From Agaricus subrufescens (lineage: Eukaryota; Basidiomycota; Agaricomycetes; Agaricales; Agaricaceae), in contig CM057057.1 in assembly GCA_029945375.1 (NCBI GenBank), positions 2,728,001-2,792,000 of the forward strand: DNA of 64,000 bases. Direction: 5' to 3'. A program made the translations under genes and the position numbers. The first letter of the stretch is position 1; each line of letters starts with the position of its first letter. The notes beneath the pieces were generated by a model, which did no database searches, had not been told where the DNA came from, and worked only from the letters and a program-made list of their open reading frames with translations. Of this stretch, positions 12,201-22,252 are shown in pieces.

Positions 12201-13503
12201 TACTTTGGATTCTGAAAGCTCGGAGTGTGATCGGGTCTATTACAGTAATATGAGTCTAGATATGAAAGGCCCTAATATTACTTACGAGTTCATGCTGGTG
12301 AGTGATGAGAGCCATGAGAACCCCGAGACGAGCAATGTCACCGGCAGCTGGTGTTCCTCCTGCTAATAGCTCGTCACCCAGTAGATGATGTGCTAAAGCA
12401 TTATATGCATAAATTCCACAACTCCAGGTATCGTTCATCAGATTTTGATGGGGAGAGTGAAGAGTATCATTGGAAAGTACAGTCAGAGATTCTAGGTGTT
12501 GACCAAGATACCATTCAAGAGCTTCAGTCAATTCGTGATCAGGATGGCCTCCAGCAGAGTCGCCATATAGAAGCTTTTCTGCATCAAGATCGATAACAAT
12601 AGGAACCCAGTGGTTTCCTTTACTATGGAAAATCCCTCCTACTTTGCCTTTTCTTTCAAGGCTAGAGCCGAAAATTTGAAGGTATCCATTTTCGGATGGA
12701 TCATAACTTGGTTTCGCTATATCAGCATCAGCGTGATAAGCTTGAATGATTCCTCTGGTATGAAGAGTATCCAAGATCCATATATTGCTTTTTGGCGAGC
12801 CCGGTGATTGCTTTTTTAGTTTGTCCTCCAACATATATAGCATCAGATCAATATGATCATCAGATAGCCATTGACGTGAGAGAAAGGGGATGAGGGATGA
12901 CTTGCTGAACTGAACCCTAGTCTGTTGCCGAGTCAGTCGACCTGTAAGGAGATGCCCACTCCAGGTAATTGTAGACAAAGAGCCAATTGTCGACTGAAGA
13001 AGGGATTGTGATAGATTAACCTCGCCAAGCCAGTTAACAGCTTTAAACCAGTTTTGGTGCACTGGTATATATTGTTTGAGTAATTTGCTCCAGTAAGTAA
13101 TGACCCAAAGAGGAAAAGATTCCTTGGGAAAGTCATCACTATCGATGGTGAAAGATTCGGCTCCATTAAGCCACTCCTGTGTGACTTCGGAGACGAGTTG
13201 GTCAACAACACTTGGCGCGGGAACAGGGATTTGTTGGATTTGGGGTATGTCCAAAGAAGGAAATGCTTCAGTAAAGTTTGAACGACACACTTGATGATCA
13301 TCTCCAATAAGTGGAGGGAACTCGAAGGCCAGAAAACCCATGATCGATGTGGGTAATGCTGGAAAGAGACTAGAGACGTTTGGTGGCTCGAGATGCCGCT
13401 TAACACGAAATTGAATTGGGTTTGGGAGGTCCTTGAATTGATGTCCAGATTTGCGCCATTTCAGGTCTTCAGGGTCGTTGACTTCCATGGTTGCAACGGG
13501 CAA
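9287..13503 (-). CDS. Ulp1 SUMO-protease / hAT transposase fusion
   Basis: One polypeptide of about 1,200 residues. Residues 1-406 form a Ulp1-type (C48) cysteine protease with triad candidates His298 (GNHWVPIVIDLD), Asp315 (LLYGDS) and Cys362 (NDTWSCGIYAY). An in-phase intron after HQHEL leads to a linker with a nuclear-signal-like KPKKRRLD. Another in-phase intron leads to a BED-like zinc finger (YRCIGHHCEKTF then AHCQSC). The transposase core follows, with LSFDGGTLRSG, VASDNTGNTRTA and CINHPHILNLPDPVHHLN. The C-terminal hAT dimerisation block has WWKAYEG and KVLSATPHSIADERTMSV, then an acidic tail. I found six or seven short introns, all in phase, and no stop or frameshift. The transposase should bind the element ends. 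The protease may remove SUMO or process the fusion, which is inference. Confidence 0.88.
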
Positions 13504-13647
13504 TGAGCATCAGCGCTGTGCACTGAGTAAGCAAATGTCGTGCTCACTGATCACTTATGCTCATGACGTGCATGCCACCACACATAGCCCCTATGATACT
13601 TTTTTACATATTTTACATGGCTGTATAGGGACCGATGTAAAAAACTG

Positions 13648-13679
13648 GTAATTTACTGTAAATTACTAATGTAAATTAC
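13648..13679. repeat. Right subterminal repeats
   Basis: Three copies of GTAAATTAC lie at 13648-13656 (reverse complement), 13658-13666 and 13671-13679, just inside the right inverted repeat. They match the left cluster. Confidence 0.65.
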
Positions 13680-13695
13680 ATAATGTAAAAAAGTA

Positions 13696-13717
13696 CCGAC
13701 TTTTACCCCGCACCCTA
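13696..13717. repeat. Right terminal inverted repeat
   Basis: 22 bases ending ACCCCGCACCCTA are the exact reverse complement of 9150-9171. The duplication GTCTGTAC follows directly. Confidence 0.9.
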
Positions 13718-13725
13718 GTCTGTAC
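13718..13725. repeat. Right target-site duplication
   Basis: GTCTGTAC, identical to 9142-9149 across the element. Confidence 0.9.
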
Positions 13726-13869
13726 ATCGTAAAACGCGTTTCTCCAGTCCGAGCCCTGCGGTATGCCTCAAATCACGTGCGCCACGTCCGCGCTGCTGTG
13801 CAGGGGCGCACCGCTCTTTTCTTCTGCTCCATATCTATATCCCACCCCTCTCTCCATAATACCCCCAGC

Positions 13870-15208
13870 ATGCCTGTCCAGGACCGCACAAACGAATTCA
13901 GAGCATGTGTAGACTCTATTCATCACCGTTCCGCCTCACGGGGCGTAGAACACAAGCAGCGACTTCTTCAGAAAGACAGATCGTCTCCGAAGAGCGAATT
14001 TTCTCGCATGGCTTCTGCAATTGGAAAAGACATCAGCAATACTACCCTGAAACTCAATAAACTTGCACAGCGTATGTTCTTGATATTTTCTGCATCATTT
14101 GCAACCTTGCTCATACTCTGCTCCCTGCAGTTGCAAAACGAAAAACACTCTTTGATGATCGTCCTATAGAAATCAGTGTATGCCCCGCTTTGTATAAGAT
14201 CGCTTTTTGTGACACCACTGACGTCCTGGCAGGAATTAACATACATCATAAAGCAAGATATTGCACACATCAATAAACAAATCGCGTCTCTCCAGGCATA
14301 TGTCAAACAACGCCATGGAGGCAGCACTTCGTCGGTCGAGACCAAACAGATTGATGAGCATACGAATAATGTCGTTATGCTACTACAGAGTAAACTCGCC
14401 AACACGAGTGTAACGTTCAAAGACGTGCTAGAGGTTCGGACACAGGTATGTTGTTGTCGGCTAATATTCGGTGTCTTTTCTTCTAATACTGCAGACAATA
14501 GAACATGAAAGAATCGAGAACGCGGACAGAACAGTTTATGTATACCGCCACATCGGCCGCCACACAAGCTCCCTCTAGTAAGCACACCAGTTTCGTCCAG
14601 GTCAGAAATGTGTTCATGTGTTCCCAGATTCAGTATTATACAATTCTCCTAGAAATGACCCAATGGGTGATGGTACCGCCAATCGTTTTGATCCTAAGGG
14701 TAAAGGCCGATCCACGCCAAATAATGACGAGTTATCTCTTGACTTGAATGCGGTGGAAGGGGGGAACGCTAATGGACATGCAGATGGTGCATTCATGCAG
14801 ATGCAGCTAGTCGAACAGCAGGTATGCTTCTCCCATCGTGAAAAGTTCCCCCTTGACGTTGTCCTTGACAACAGGATACATACATTCAACAACGCTCGAC
14901 TGCTATTGAATCCATTGAAACAACCATTGCCGAACTTGGACAAATTTTCACTCAACTCGCTAATATGGTGGCGGAACAACGAGAAACCGTCCAGCGAATT
15001 GACGAAAATGTCCTTGATATCGAGAGCAATATAACTTCTGCCCATGGGGAGCTTTCGAAATATCTGGCAGGCATGATGAGTAACCGGTGGCTCATGTTGA
15101 AGATGTTTGGCGTCCTAATTGTTTTCGTAAGTTTATTGTCCTCTTATGCTCCGAACGTGAATCTGATGTACTGCTTTGCAGTTCCTGGTTTTCATCCTGG
15201 TTTCATGA
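13870..15208 (+). CDS. SED5: Syntaxin-5 type t-SNARE of the Golgi
   Basis: A Qa-SNARE that drives vesicle fusion at the cis-Golgi. It opens with MPVQDRTNEFRACVDSI, the conserved N-terminal peptide that binds the Sly1 regulator. SEFSRMASAIGKDISNTTLKL and the helical N-terminal domain (ISELTYIIKQDIAHINKQIA) follow. The SNARE helix (IESIETTIAELGQIFTQLANM and AEQRETVQRIDENV) precedes a single C-terminal membrane anchor (MLKMFGVLIVFFLVFILVS), whose last residues come from a tiny final exon after the intron at 15129-15181. I read about five introns. The start lies only 145 bp from the transposon end, so the promoter must be very short or partly transposon-derived. Confidence 0.92.
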
Positions 15209-15464
15209 TCATTACTAGCATTTCTTTATGTCTCACTTTCGCATGTTTATTCTTATTCAGGAATTTACGCAATGTTTTTCTCTTAATTATGGACCGTAGT
15301 ATACTTGCGCATTGATTGCCGACGTACGAGAGTTAATGGCGACTGGCTACATATTAGTGTATGTTGAACATAAGTACAGGATGCATGCAAATGGACCATT
15401 GCCTCAGCAGCAGCAGCAGTGTGATGGGCGTAGCGAATATAATACAGACGCTTTAATGGGATAA

Positions 15465-16836
15465 TCAGCTAACCGGTATGGCGTTGACACCGGTTGCCCA
15501 GTCCTTGGACTTCGTTCGTGACCCGCGAGTTCGTTCGCCTTTTCTGTGCTTCTTTCCTCCTCTACGAGGCCCATCTTCTGTCGCATCACCGACTGTCCAT
15601 GTCCGTTTCGTGTCGGGTGAAGACTGTTCCACACCAGACGTTGCAGAATACCGTTGTGGTTTATCTGACTTTGACGGAAGGGAACCCTCCTTTGTGTTTT
15701 TGCTAGGTTTCTTTTGCTAATTCAAAGTGATCGAAGATCAGATAAATGTGCGGACCATGTAGGGAGAGGAGGCACTTACTCGCTGGCCGAGGAGCGCTTT
15801 ATTTCTTTCCCTCAATTTTTCCATTCGTTTTTCACCTTTTCCACCGCCACCTGCGGTTAATTCGACATTTATCATCCGGCCCTCGAGAGTTGAGTGGTGT
15901 AGTTTGAGTGCTTGTTGGAGTCCAGTACGATGGGTAAATTCAAGGAATGCACAACCTTTGGATTTGTTTGATGTTTTGCCGGTTGATGAAGATTTTGGGG
16001 TAAGTAAACGAACTTGAGGTGGTGGTTCTATATTACACGGGTGAATAACGCGACATAAAAAGAGCCTCTCAAGACGTACCACATGCAGAAAAATGTGCTT
16101 TTATCGTGTCAACTGATGTGGTATACTTGAGATTGCCTATACGCCACTTAACCTCATGTCGGAAAAAAAAAAAGTAAAAAGATATACCAATAAATAGAAT
16201 GAACCTTGCATTATCTTTCCCCCTCGTCTTCTTCCCCTCTCCCTCATCTTCACTCATTTCTTCGCCTTGACCTTCTTTGTCTTCATCCATTCCAAACTCA
16301 TCTTTCTCTCCTTTCCGCTTTTTGGCACCACCTTTTTCTTCTGCGACCCCATTATCGCCATCTTCCCGTTTGCGTTTCCTGTTCGCTTTTTTGTCGTCCC
16401 GTTTTTGATTGTTCCCATCAGACTTCCGGCACTCGATCCCTTGGTGTTGTTGCCCACGTTTTTGCTGCGGCGAAACGGCGACTTGATAAGTCCCTTCCTC
16501 ACCTCTACCTGCCTTCTCACTTCCCGTCTTGGCGCTCCCTCCGCATTCGTCCTCCATTGTTGCCACTTGATTCGTATCGCCCGCATCACTATCGCGGCTC
16601 GACTTTTCCACGAAAGTGCCATGAAGATTTTCCATTTGATCGAGTCCCTCCTCATTCTCGTCGTTTTCTCGAGCTTTACGTTTGCTTATACTGGATTTGG
16701 ATTTATCCCGTCGGAAAGCAATAGCTTTCTTTTGTTTTTTGGTCAACTTTGGTTGTTGGGAAGGACGCGAAGACAGGGACGTCTCGGGAAGAGTAGGAGG
16801 GTCGGAGACGGGTGTAGTTGCAGTGGTGTCGTCCAT
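15465..16836 (-). CDS. NOP6: NOP6-like nucleolar RRM protein
   Basis: A probable small-subunit ribosome assembly factor. The N-terminal half is a charged, Lys/Glu-rich region (LTKKQKKAIAFRRDKSKSS). One RRM follows, with RNP2-like RFILFIGNLKYTTSVDTIKAHF and RNP1-like KSKGCAFLEF, split by an intron near 16070. After a last intron the basic tail reads RRGGKKHRKGERTRGSRTKS and ends ATGVNAIPVS. A Lys/Arg-rich tail with a TGVNAI ending fits fungal Nop6 proteins. The name rests on this architecture. Confidence 0.8.
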
Positions 16837-17473
16837 ATTTGCCCCTTTAGTTTGCGTATATATATACGTATTCCTGATGATGAGAATATCGTGCCGTCAA
16901 AGCTATTGGATAGCCTTGTGTCTGATGTGGAATCCGCAGTCGAAACTCTGCAGAGCCCCTAGGCGGTATTACGTGGAGTTTAACCGTGAAGAGTGGGGTC
17001 CAGGGATTTTCCGAGAGTGTGTAGAACGCAGAATAGGCTACTGTAAGCGTATGATCGTTCTCCACGTACAGGGGAGCGGAAAATGAGGCTGAAACGAGGC
17101 AAAATCACCTTATAAGAGAACAGTAGCACGGCCATAGGGATAGAAGCTGGCTTACAATGAAAAGGTATCCAAAGCACAGGCGGTGAATCGCAAGTGACTG
17201 AATGCTAACAAATGAGCCTCGTCGATAAAATTCACGCACGTGATTTGAAGCTCTGGATTCCATCCTTGCATTGGAGTGAGGTGAAGAGTCAATGAAGACG
17301 AAATCATTGGGAGCGGCCATATACATCAGAATACTCATAAAATACAGTAGTCAAAGTGTTACAGTCGATCGAAAGGTCTAACAGATTTATTTAATGGAGA
17401 AAAGATGACGCCGAGGAACAAAATAGAAACACCTCAAGCACATAAGCGAAGCAGAAGTAAAAAAAGGACAATA
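16837..17473. other. Spacer between two minus-strand genes
   Basis: No coding signal recognised. It should contain the NOP6-like gene promoter (with a run of TA repeats near 16860) and the 3' region of the Ser/Pro-rich gene. Confidence 0.4.
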
Positions 17474-18960
17474 CTATCCCAATGTCAGACCATTCACAGC
17501 CTCTCCGGCACCTTCAACGTCTTTTTCTTCTCCCTCTCTCCTCCGCATGATAGGTCTTAATATAGGACTTGCAAGAGCCATACTGGAACGCATAGTTGGG
17601 CTGGATGACATGGCACTGACACTAGGAAACCGAGGATAGCTCCCGGAAATCGTCGGCGAAGAGCATGCCGAGTTCACTTGTGATCCAGGAATGTTGATAG
17701 GTACAGCAATGGGTAGCCTCGAACTACTTCCTCTGCCAATTGGCGTCCGTTGATTCGATTCAAGTATGGCGGGAGAAACAGCTCGCCGTTTGTTACTTGT
17801 TGGATATGGGTCGAATCGGTCGTCAACTGCAAAAACGTGAGCAGTGAAAAAAAGAGAGAGATCAGCCTCCTCACATTTGCGTTTGTTCGATCGTACTGCA
17901 CTGGTTGCTGTCGGGGGCGGTGTGAATCTCCACTGACTTATGGGCGTGGACATCATTGACATCGAGGGTGACCCCAGGAGTGGCCACTTGAATTTGTTCA
18001 GTCGGCCGCATTTAAGCTATAAATAGCATCTTACCGCATCGACTTCCATAGCACTTGAATCCGATAGCTCGGAAGAGCTCAATGCCATGCCATCGCCATA
18101 GATGCTGCCAGCCGGTGTCACTGGTTTCCGAATGTTAATAGGTTCACTGCCTCCCGGTGCGGAAAAGGTAAATGGCTCTTCAGTGTCGTCATGCTCATCA
18201 TCATCGCTCGGAGTGTCTTCTCTCTGATTATCTTCGTGGCCGGCCTCTTCAGGGTATCGACCTCGATCACTTGGGCGAGGCGTCCGAGGCTGAAGGGGCA
18301 GATCTGAGCAAGATGTGATGAGCCGTTGAAAAGCGGCCTCCGATTTGACTTCAGCCTCCTCTGGGCGTGATTCGGCCAAAAGGCCCTGTATACGGAGCTT
18401 TTTTAACTGTATCATGCCGAGTAAGTGCAAACCCTCTGAGGCAGTGGAGTCGAAACACATACAGGAAGCGTGATACGTTTCCCAGAAGTAGTTGTTACAC
18501 CGTAACTGTCTGTTCCATCCATATTGACAGAAGATTTGCGCCGAGGAGGCGTGAGGGGCGGCGGTCTGACCATCGAGGGGGCGGATTTAGCTGGAATGAC
18601 CTCTTCCTCGCCACTATCACTGGTCTTCATAGGCGGCGTGTTCGTTCCAGAGGTAGGAGAGTCTGTGGCCATGTGCTCCCTGTCGCTATCATAGGGATCT
18701 TCAGTCAGGGAGAACGAAGCATTGCGACTCCGCCGCCTTGAGTGAGTGTACGGGGTGAAAGACGAAGTGAGGGGGCTGTGGAGGCGACCTTCACCAAAAA
18801 GGGCGCTTTTCTGAGACAAAAGGCTGGGGCGTCGGAATCTCGAGAGAAGGAAAGACGGGTCGTCGAGCGTTAAGGAGGACGAGGAAGCGAGGGGGCTGGA
18901 GTGCAGGGCAAAATCTGAAGAAGAGGTGGCGAGGGTCGGGCGAACTGTGGCCTTGGGCAT
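17474..18960 (-). CDS. Ser/Pro-rich nuclear protein of unknown function
   Basis: I do not recognise the family. Four exons join in frame: MPKATVRPTLATSSSDF to KRITLP, then LKKLRIQGLLAESRPEEAE to SAMEVDA, then WPLLGSPSMSMMSTPISQWRF to NKRK, then FDDRFDPYPTSNKRRAVSP to the end GLTLG. The chain is rich in Ser, Pro and Thr, with many SP/TP sites, a basic NKRRAVSP segment and a short predicted helix (LKKLRIQGLL). The composition and SP/TP sites suggest a phosphorylated nuclear regulator. A cell-cycle repressor of Whi5 type is one possibility but no diagnostic motif was seen. Confidence 0.65.
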
Positions 18961-19527
18961 CGTGCGGGGGAGAGCGACTGCAGAGAGTCAGCGGCACGTC
19001 TCCTCCTCCCCATCCTCAAATAACACTGTACAGTATCACTTTCACACGCATCCGACTCCCACATCTTCTGGGCTCAATTTACTCGAGCGCACACCTCGGT
19101 CCATGTTCGGACCGACGTTTTAAGCATCTAACAGCGTATAATTAAGCGGTCAAGTTACCTTGACAAGACTAAGGGACCTGATCATCGACGAACGTATCTC
19201 ACCCTCAGGGGCTTGACCGCCGTCCTTCTATCTGTGTGTCAGTTCTGTCAGTGTCGACGAAGCCTTGCTCTGCTCACGATCAGACGTCATCTCGTCACAC
19301 AATGATTACCGAAACTCAAAAATGCAAAAGAACAGCCCACGTCTGAGCAGAGAAGGTCCTTACCCGAGCGATCAGTGGTCACATTGCCTAGACCAGCCAA
19401 AATCTAGTGACCTCTCTTCAGAAGCTGTTTGAATACAACTACGAATAATCCGTTATTGGCTTTCTGGTACCTCGGCTTCACTGCTAATATATACTCTCAT
19501 TAGGTCCTTCCAATGATCTATCTTACT
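18961..19527. other. Gene-free spacer
   Basis: Reading both strands with short introns in mind gave no protein. The spacer should hold the promoter of the Ser/Pro-rich gene and the 3' end of the MAPEG gene. Confidence 0.4.
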
Positions 19528-20332
19528 TTAGAGACCCAATGCCGCTGAAACCCCCTCCCAGACCCAAAGGCCGGCATAGTATGTAGCACCAGCTGTCATA
19601 CCTGAACAACAGAATCGGCATTCAAGTTAAACCGAATGGAGGACACAAACACTCACCGAGAGCACCTAAAGCTGAAGCGAAATAGAGCGGTGTCACTCGC
19701 TGAGAACAAAGTCAATGACAGATTCCATATACTTCCGGGATGGCCGGGCGTACCTTTCCAGGCTCGCCGCTAAGGTATCCGAGAGTGTAGGAAACACGGG
19801 ACAGAGACCACAAGCCACAAGCTGAAGCAGCGAGGACAGGCATCTGTGTCCCAACGATTAAAGTACTGAAAAAACAACACGCTTGTTAGCTCTTGAAAAG
19901 ACGTATGTATTCGGTCCGGAACTTACGTTGCCCAAATGCCAGGGATATGCTCAAGTGTGTTTTGGTGAGCACCTGAAGGGCTAGTGTGGGACACTCTGAG
20001 AGACAACAATAGTCTTCCAAAACCTACGTTGAGCACAGTTGAACACGAGGGCATCCTTATTGGCATCAGCCTCAGCCTTTTCGGCATACACTATCCCTCC
20101 CATAAGCCAAATGCAATTTTAAAAGAGCTCGTCGAGGCACTTACTCTGAGGATAATGGATTCCAGCACGCTTTCTATACCTGGACACCATAAAGCTTTGC
20201 CACATCAAAAGTGTAGTGGTGGAGAGGATTGCAGATCCGACATATTTGAATCTTTGAATCAAATTAGACAACGGAGCATCCTCGATGCATGCAAGAAGTT
20301 CACCCTTCGGGAAGCTGGATGGTGGTTGACAT
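19528..20332 (-). CDS. MAPEG-family microsomal glutathione S-transferase (MGST3-like)
   Basis: An integral membrane enzyme that conjugates glutathione or reduces lipid peroxides. The gene is broken into exons too small to show as a long frame. Splicing by eye gives MSTTIQLPEG, FKYVGSAILSTTTLLMWQSF, RKRAGIHYPQMYAEKAEAD, FNCAQRAHQNTLEHIPGIW, TLIVGTQMPVLAASACGLW, SRVSYTLGYLSGEPGKR, TPLYFASALGALG and a last exon ending WEGVSAALGL. The NCAQRAHQNTLE signature and GYLSGEPGKR loop are diagnostic of the MGST3 branch. Length (about 150 residues) and hydrophobic segments fit four membrane spans. Confidence in the family is high; individual borders in the last two exons are less sure. Confidence 0.85.
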
Positions 20333-20539
20333 GGTGGGGTGGGAATGAATACAAAGATCAGTTGGGGCCTTTTAAGTGGGCGCCGGCATCATGCACGCGA
20401 GAAAACCACGCGTTCCTGGTTGCGCGTCGATGCGGCAACTTGCATTGAAGGGTTTCCCTTGAAACGATGGGATCACCTGGATCACGTGCACCATTTTTTC
20501 GAATCGCTTCGATGGGAGTTTTGTCAATATCATTTATCT

Positions 20540-22238
20540 ATGTCAAAACGCTCTGCAACGCAGATTGAAACTTCGACGGGGACTGGGGAGCCTTTCCAGA
20601 AGGCCTCCAGTAGTGGCCAACGAAGAGCGTCGGAAGCGGCCGATGAGATGGGAGAGTTTGAAGATAATTGGGAAGATGAGATCGAGAGTGATGAAGACGC
20701 GGTAGATGCTGAAGCCGAAGCCGAGGATGGTGCGCACGAAATGATTCAGACAGTCATTCAATAGGCTGATGAAATTTTGTAGGGATGGAAGTAGATGAAG
20801 TGCTTCCCGCCATTGAAGAGTCTGAGGAACAGCAGCCTGCAAGAGAAACATTTATCCCTGGCCGCCATACTTTAGAAAAAGACGAGATTCTGGAACCGGA
20901 CGATTCGGTCTACATGATGCGACATACTCTTGGTGTTATCTGGCCATGTCTATCTTTTGATGTTCTCCGGGATAATTATGGGGACGAACGGCAGAGATAC
21001 CCCGCGACGGCCTATATTGTAGCTGGTACCCAAGCCGATACCGCCAAAAATAATGAGCTTATCGTGTATAAGATGAGCTCTCTACACAAAACACAAAATG
21101 ATGGTGGTATGTATCCAGTTTTTCGAGTGCTTCAACAATTTTTGATATAAAGAGACATATAGCGGACTCTGATTCTGATGAGGACGAGGACGATGAAAAT
21201 GCCCTCGACGAAGATGCTGTCCTAGAACACAGATCTGTCCCTCATCTAGGCGGTGTAAACCGGACGCGAGCCCAACCCCTGCCTGCAGGCAGTCCTTTAC
21301 CCCCTACTTCACAACCTTACCATGTCGCGACTTGGGCAGAGACTGGCAAAGTGCACATTTGGAACGTCAGACAATTAATTGAATCTCTAGAAGTACCAGG
21401 CCATGCGTACAACAGAGCACAAGCACAGACGCCTGTGTTCACCATCAACTCGCATGGTCGCACCGAAGGTTTCGCTATGGACTGGGCCTCGTCCGGTTCT
21501 TCTTCATTACGATTGTTAACCGGTGATATCCATTCTAAAATATATTTGACGACGTCATCACCTTCCGGTTTCAATGCCCTTGCACAGCCATTTGTATCGC
21601 ATACATCGAGTGTTGAGGATATCCAATGGAGTCCATCGGAACCTACCGTCTTTGCCTCTTGCTCTGCGGATCAAAGCATTCAAATTTGGGATGTCCGAAC
21701 GAGAGGACGAAAGAGTGTGGCCGGAATCATGAAAGCTCATGAGGGCGATGTGAACGTCATCAGTTGGAATCGCACAACAACGAATCTCCTTGTCAGCGGC
21801 GGTGATGAGGGAGGGATAAAGGCCTGGGATTTGAGGAATATCAAGAAAACGGGGTAAGAACCTGGATTTTCTGTTAGCCTCAGCCAAATTTGACAGGAGT
21901 CTAGATCCGGGGAGCCCGACCCAACACCGGTGGCCCACTTTGCATGGCATAGTCAACCCATAACGTCGATCGAATGGCATCCGACTGAAGACTCGATCTT
22001 TGCCGCGTCTGGTGCAGACGATCAAGTGACGCTTTGGGACCTGGCAGTTGAGCACGACGCGGAGGAGATGGGTACGGATGACGCGAATGCGGGAGAAAAA
22101 GAGGTTCCTCCTCAACTTCTGTTTGTCCATCAAGGTCAAAAAGACATTAAGGAAGTACATTGGCATCCTCAGATACCGGGAACCGTGATCAGTACAGCGT
22201 CGGATGGATTTAACATATTTAAAACCATATCTGTCTAA
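20540..22238 (+). CDS. RRB1: RRB1/GRWD1 ribosome-assembly WD40 protein
   Basis: A WD-repeat chaperone of ribosomal protein L3 (uL3) in large-subunit assembly. It has an acidic N-terminal region ([10 protein letters not shown]) and the family block [21 protein letters not shown] with [17 protein letters not shown] repeats follow, including [66 protein letters not shown] and [20 protein letters not shown]. The end [20 protein letters not shown] is typical. There are about three introns. The stop lies 14 bp from the stop of the opposing PA28 gene. Confidence 0.92.
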
Positions 22239-22252
22239 TCGTATGGAAGAGT

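Larger units (their letters stand above)
9150..13717 (-). mobile_element. Complete hAT-class DNA transposon with Ulp1 protease domain
   Basis: A 4568-bp element bounded by perfect 22-bp terminal inverted repeats and a perfect 8-bp target duplication. It carries one spliced gene on the minus strand, uninterrupted from protease to dimerisation domain. Copies of GTAAATTAC lie just inside both ends. The intact ends, identical duplications and open coding frame suggest a recent insertion and possibly an autonomous, mobile element. It lies between GPD1 and SED5, which are transcribed away from each other. Confidence 0.92.

Noticed and set aside
12256..13503. Stand-alone Ulp1 protease gene
   Set aside because: The stop after HQHEL falls inside an intron. 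An in-phase splice continues to the transposase.
19100..19520. Possible small nucleolar RNA with GATGA/CTGA-like boxes
   Set aside because: Box spacing and flanking stems are not convincing, and such short motifs are frequent by chance.
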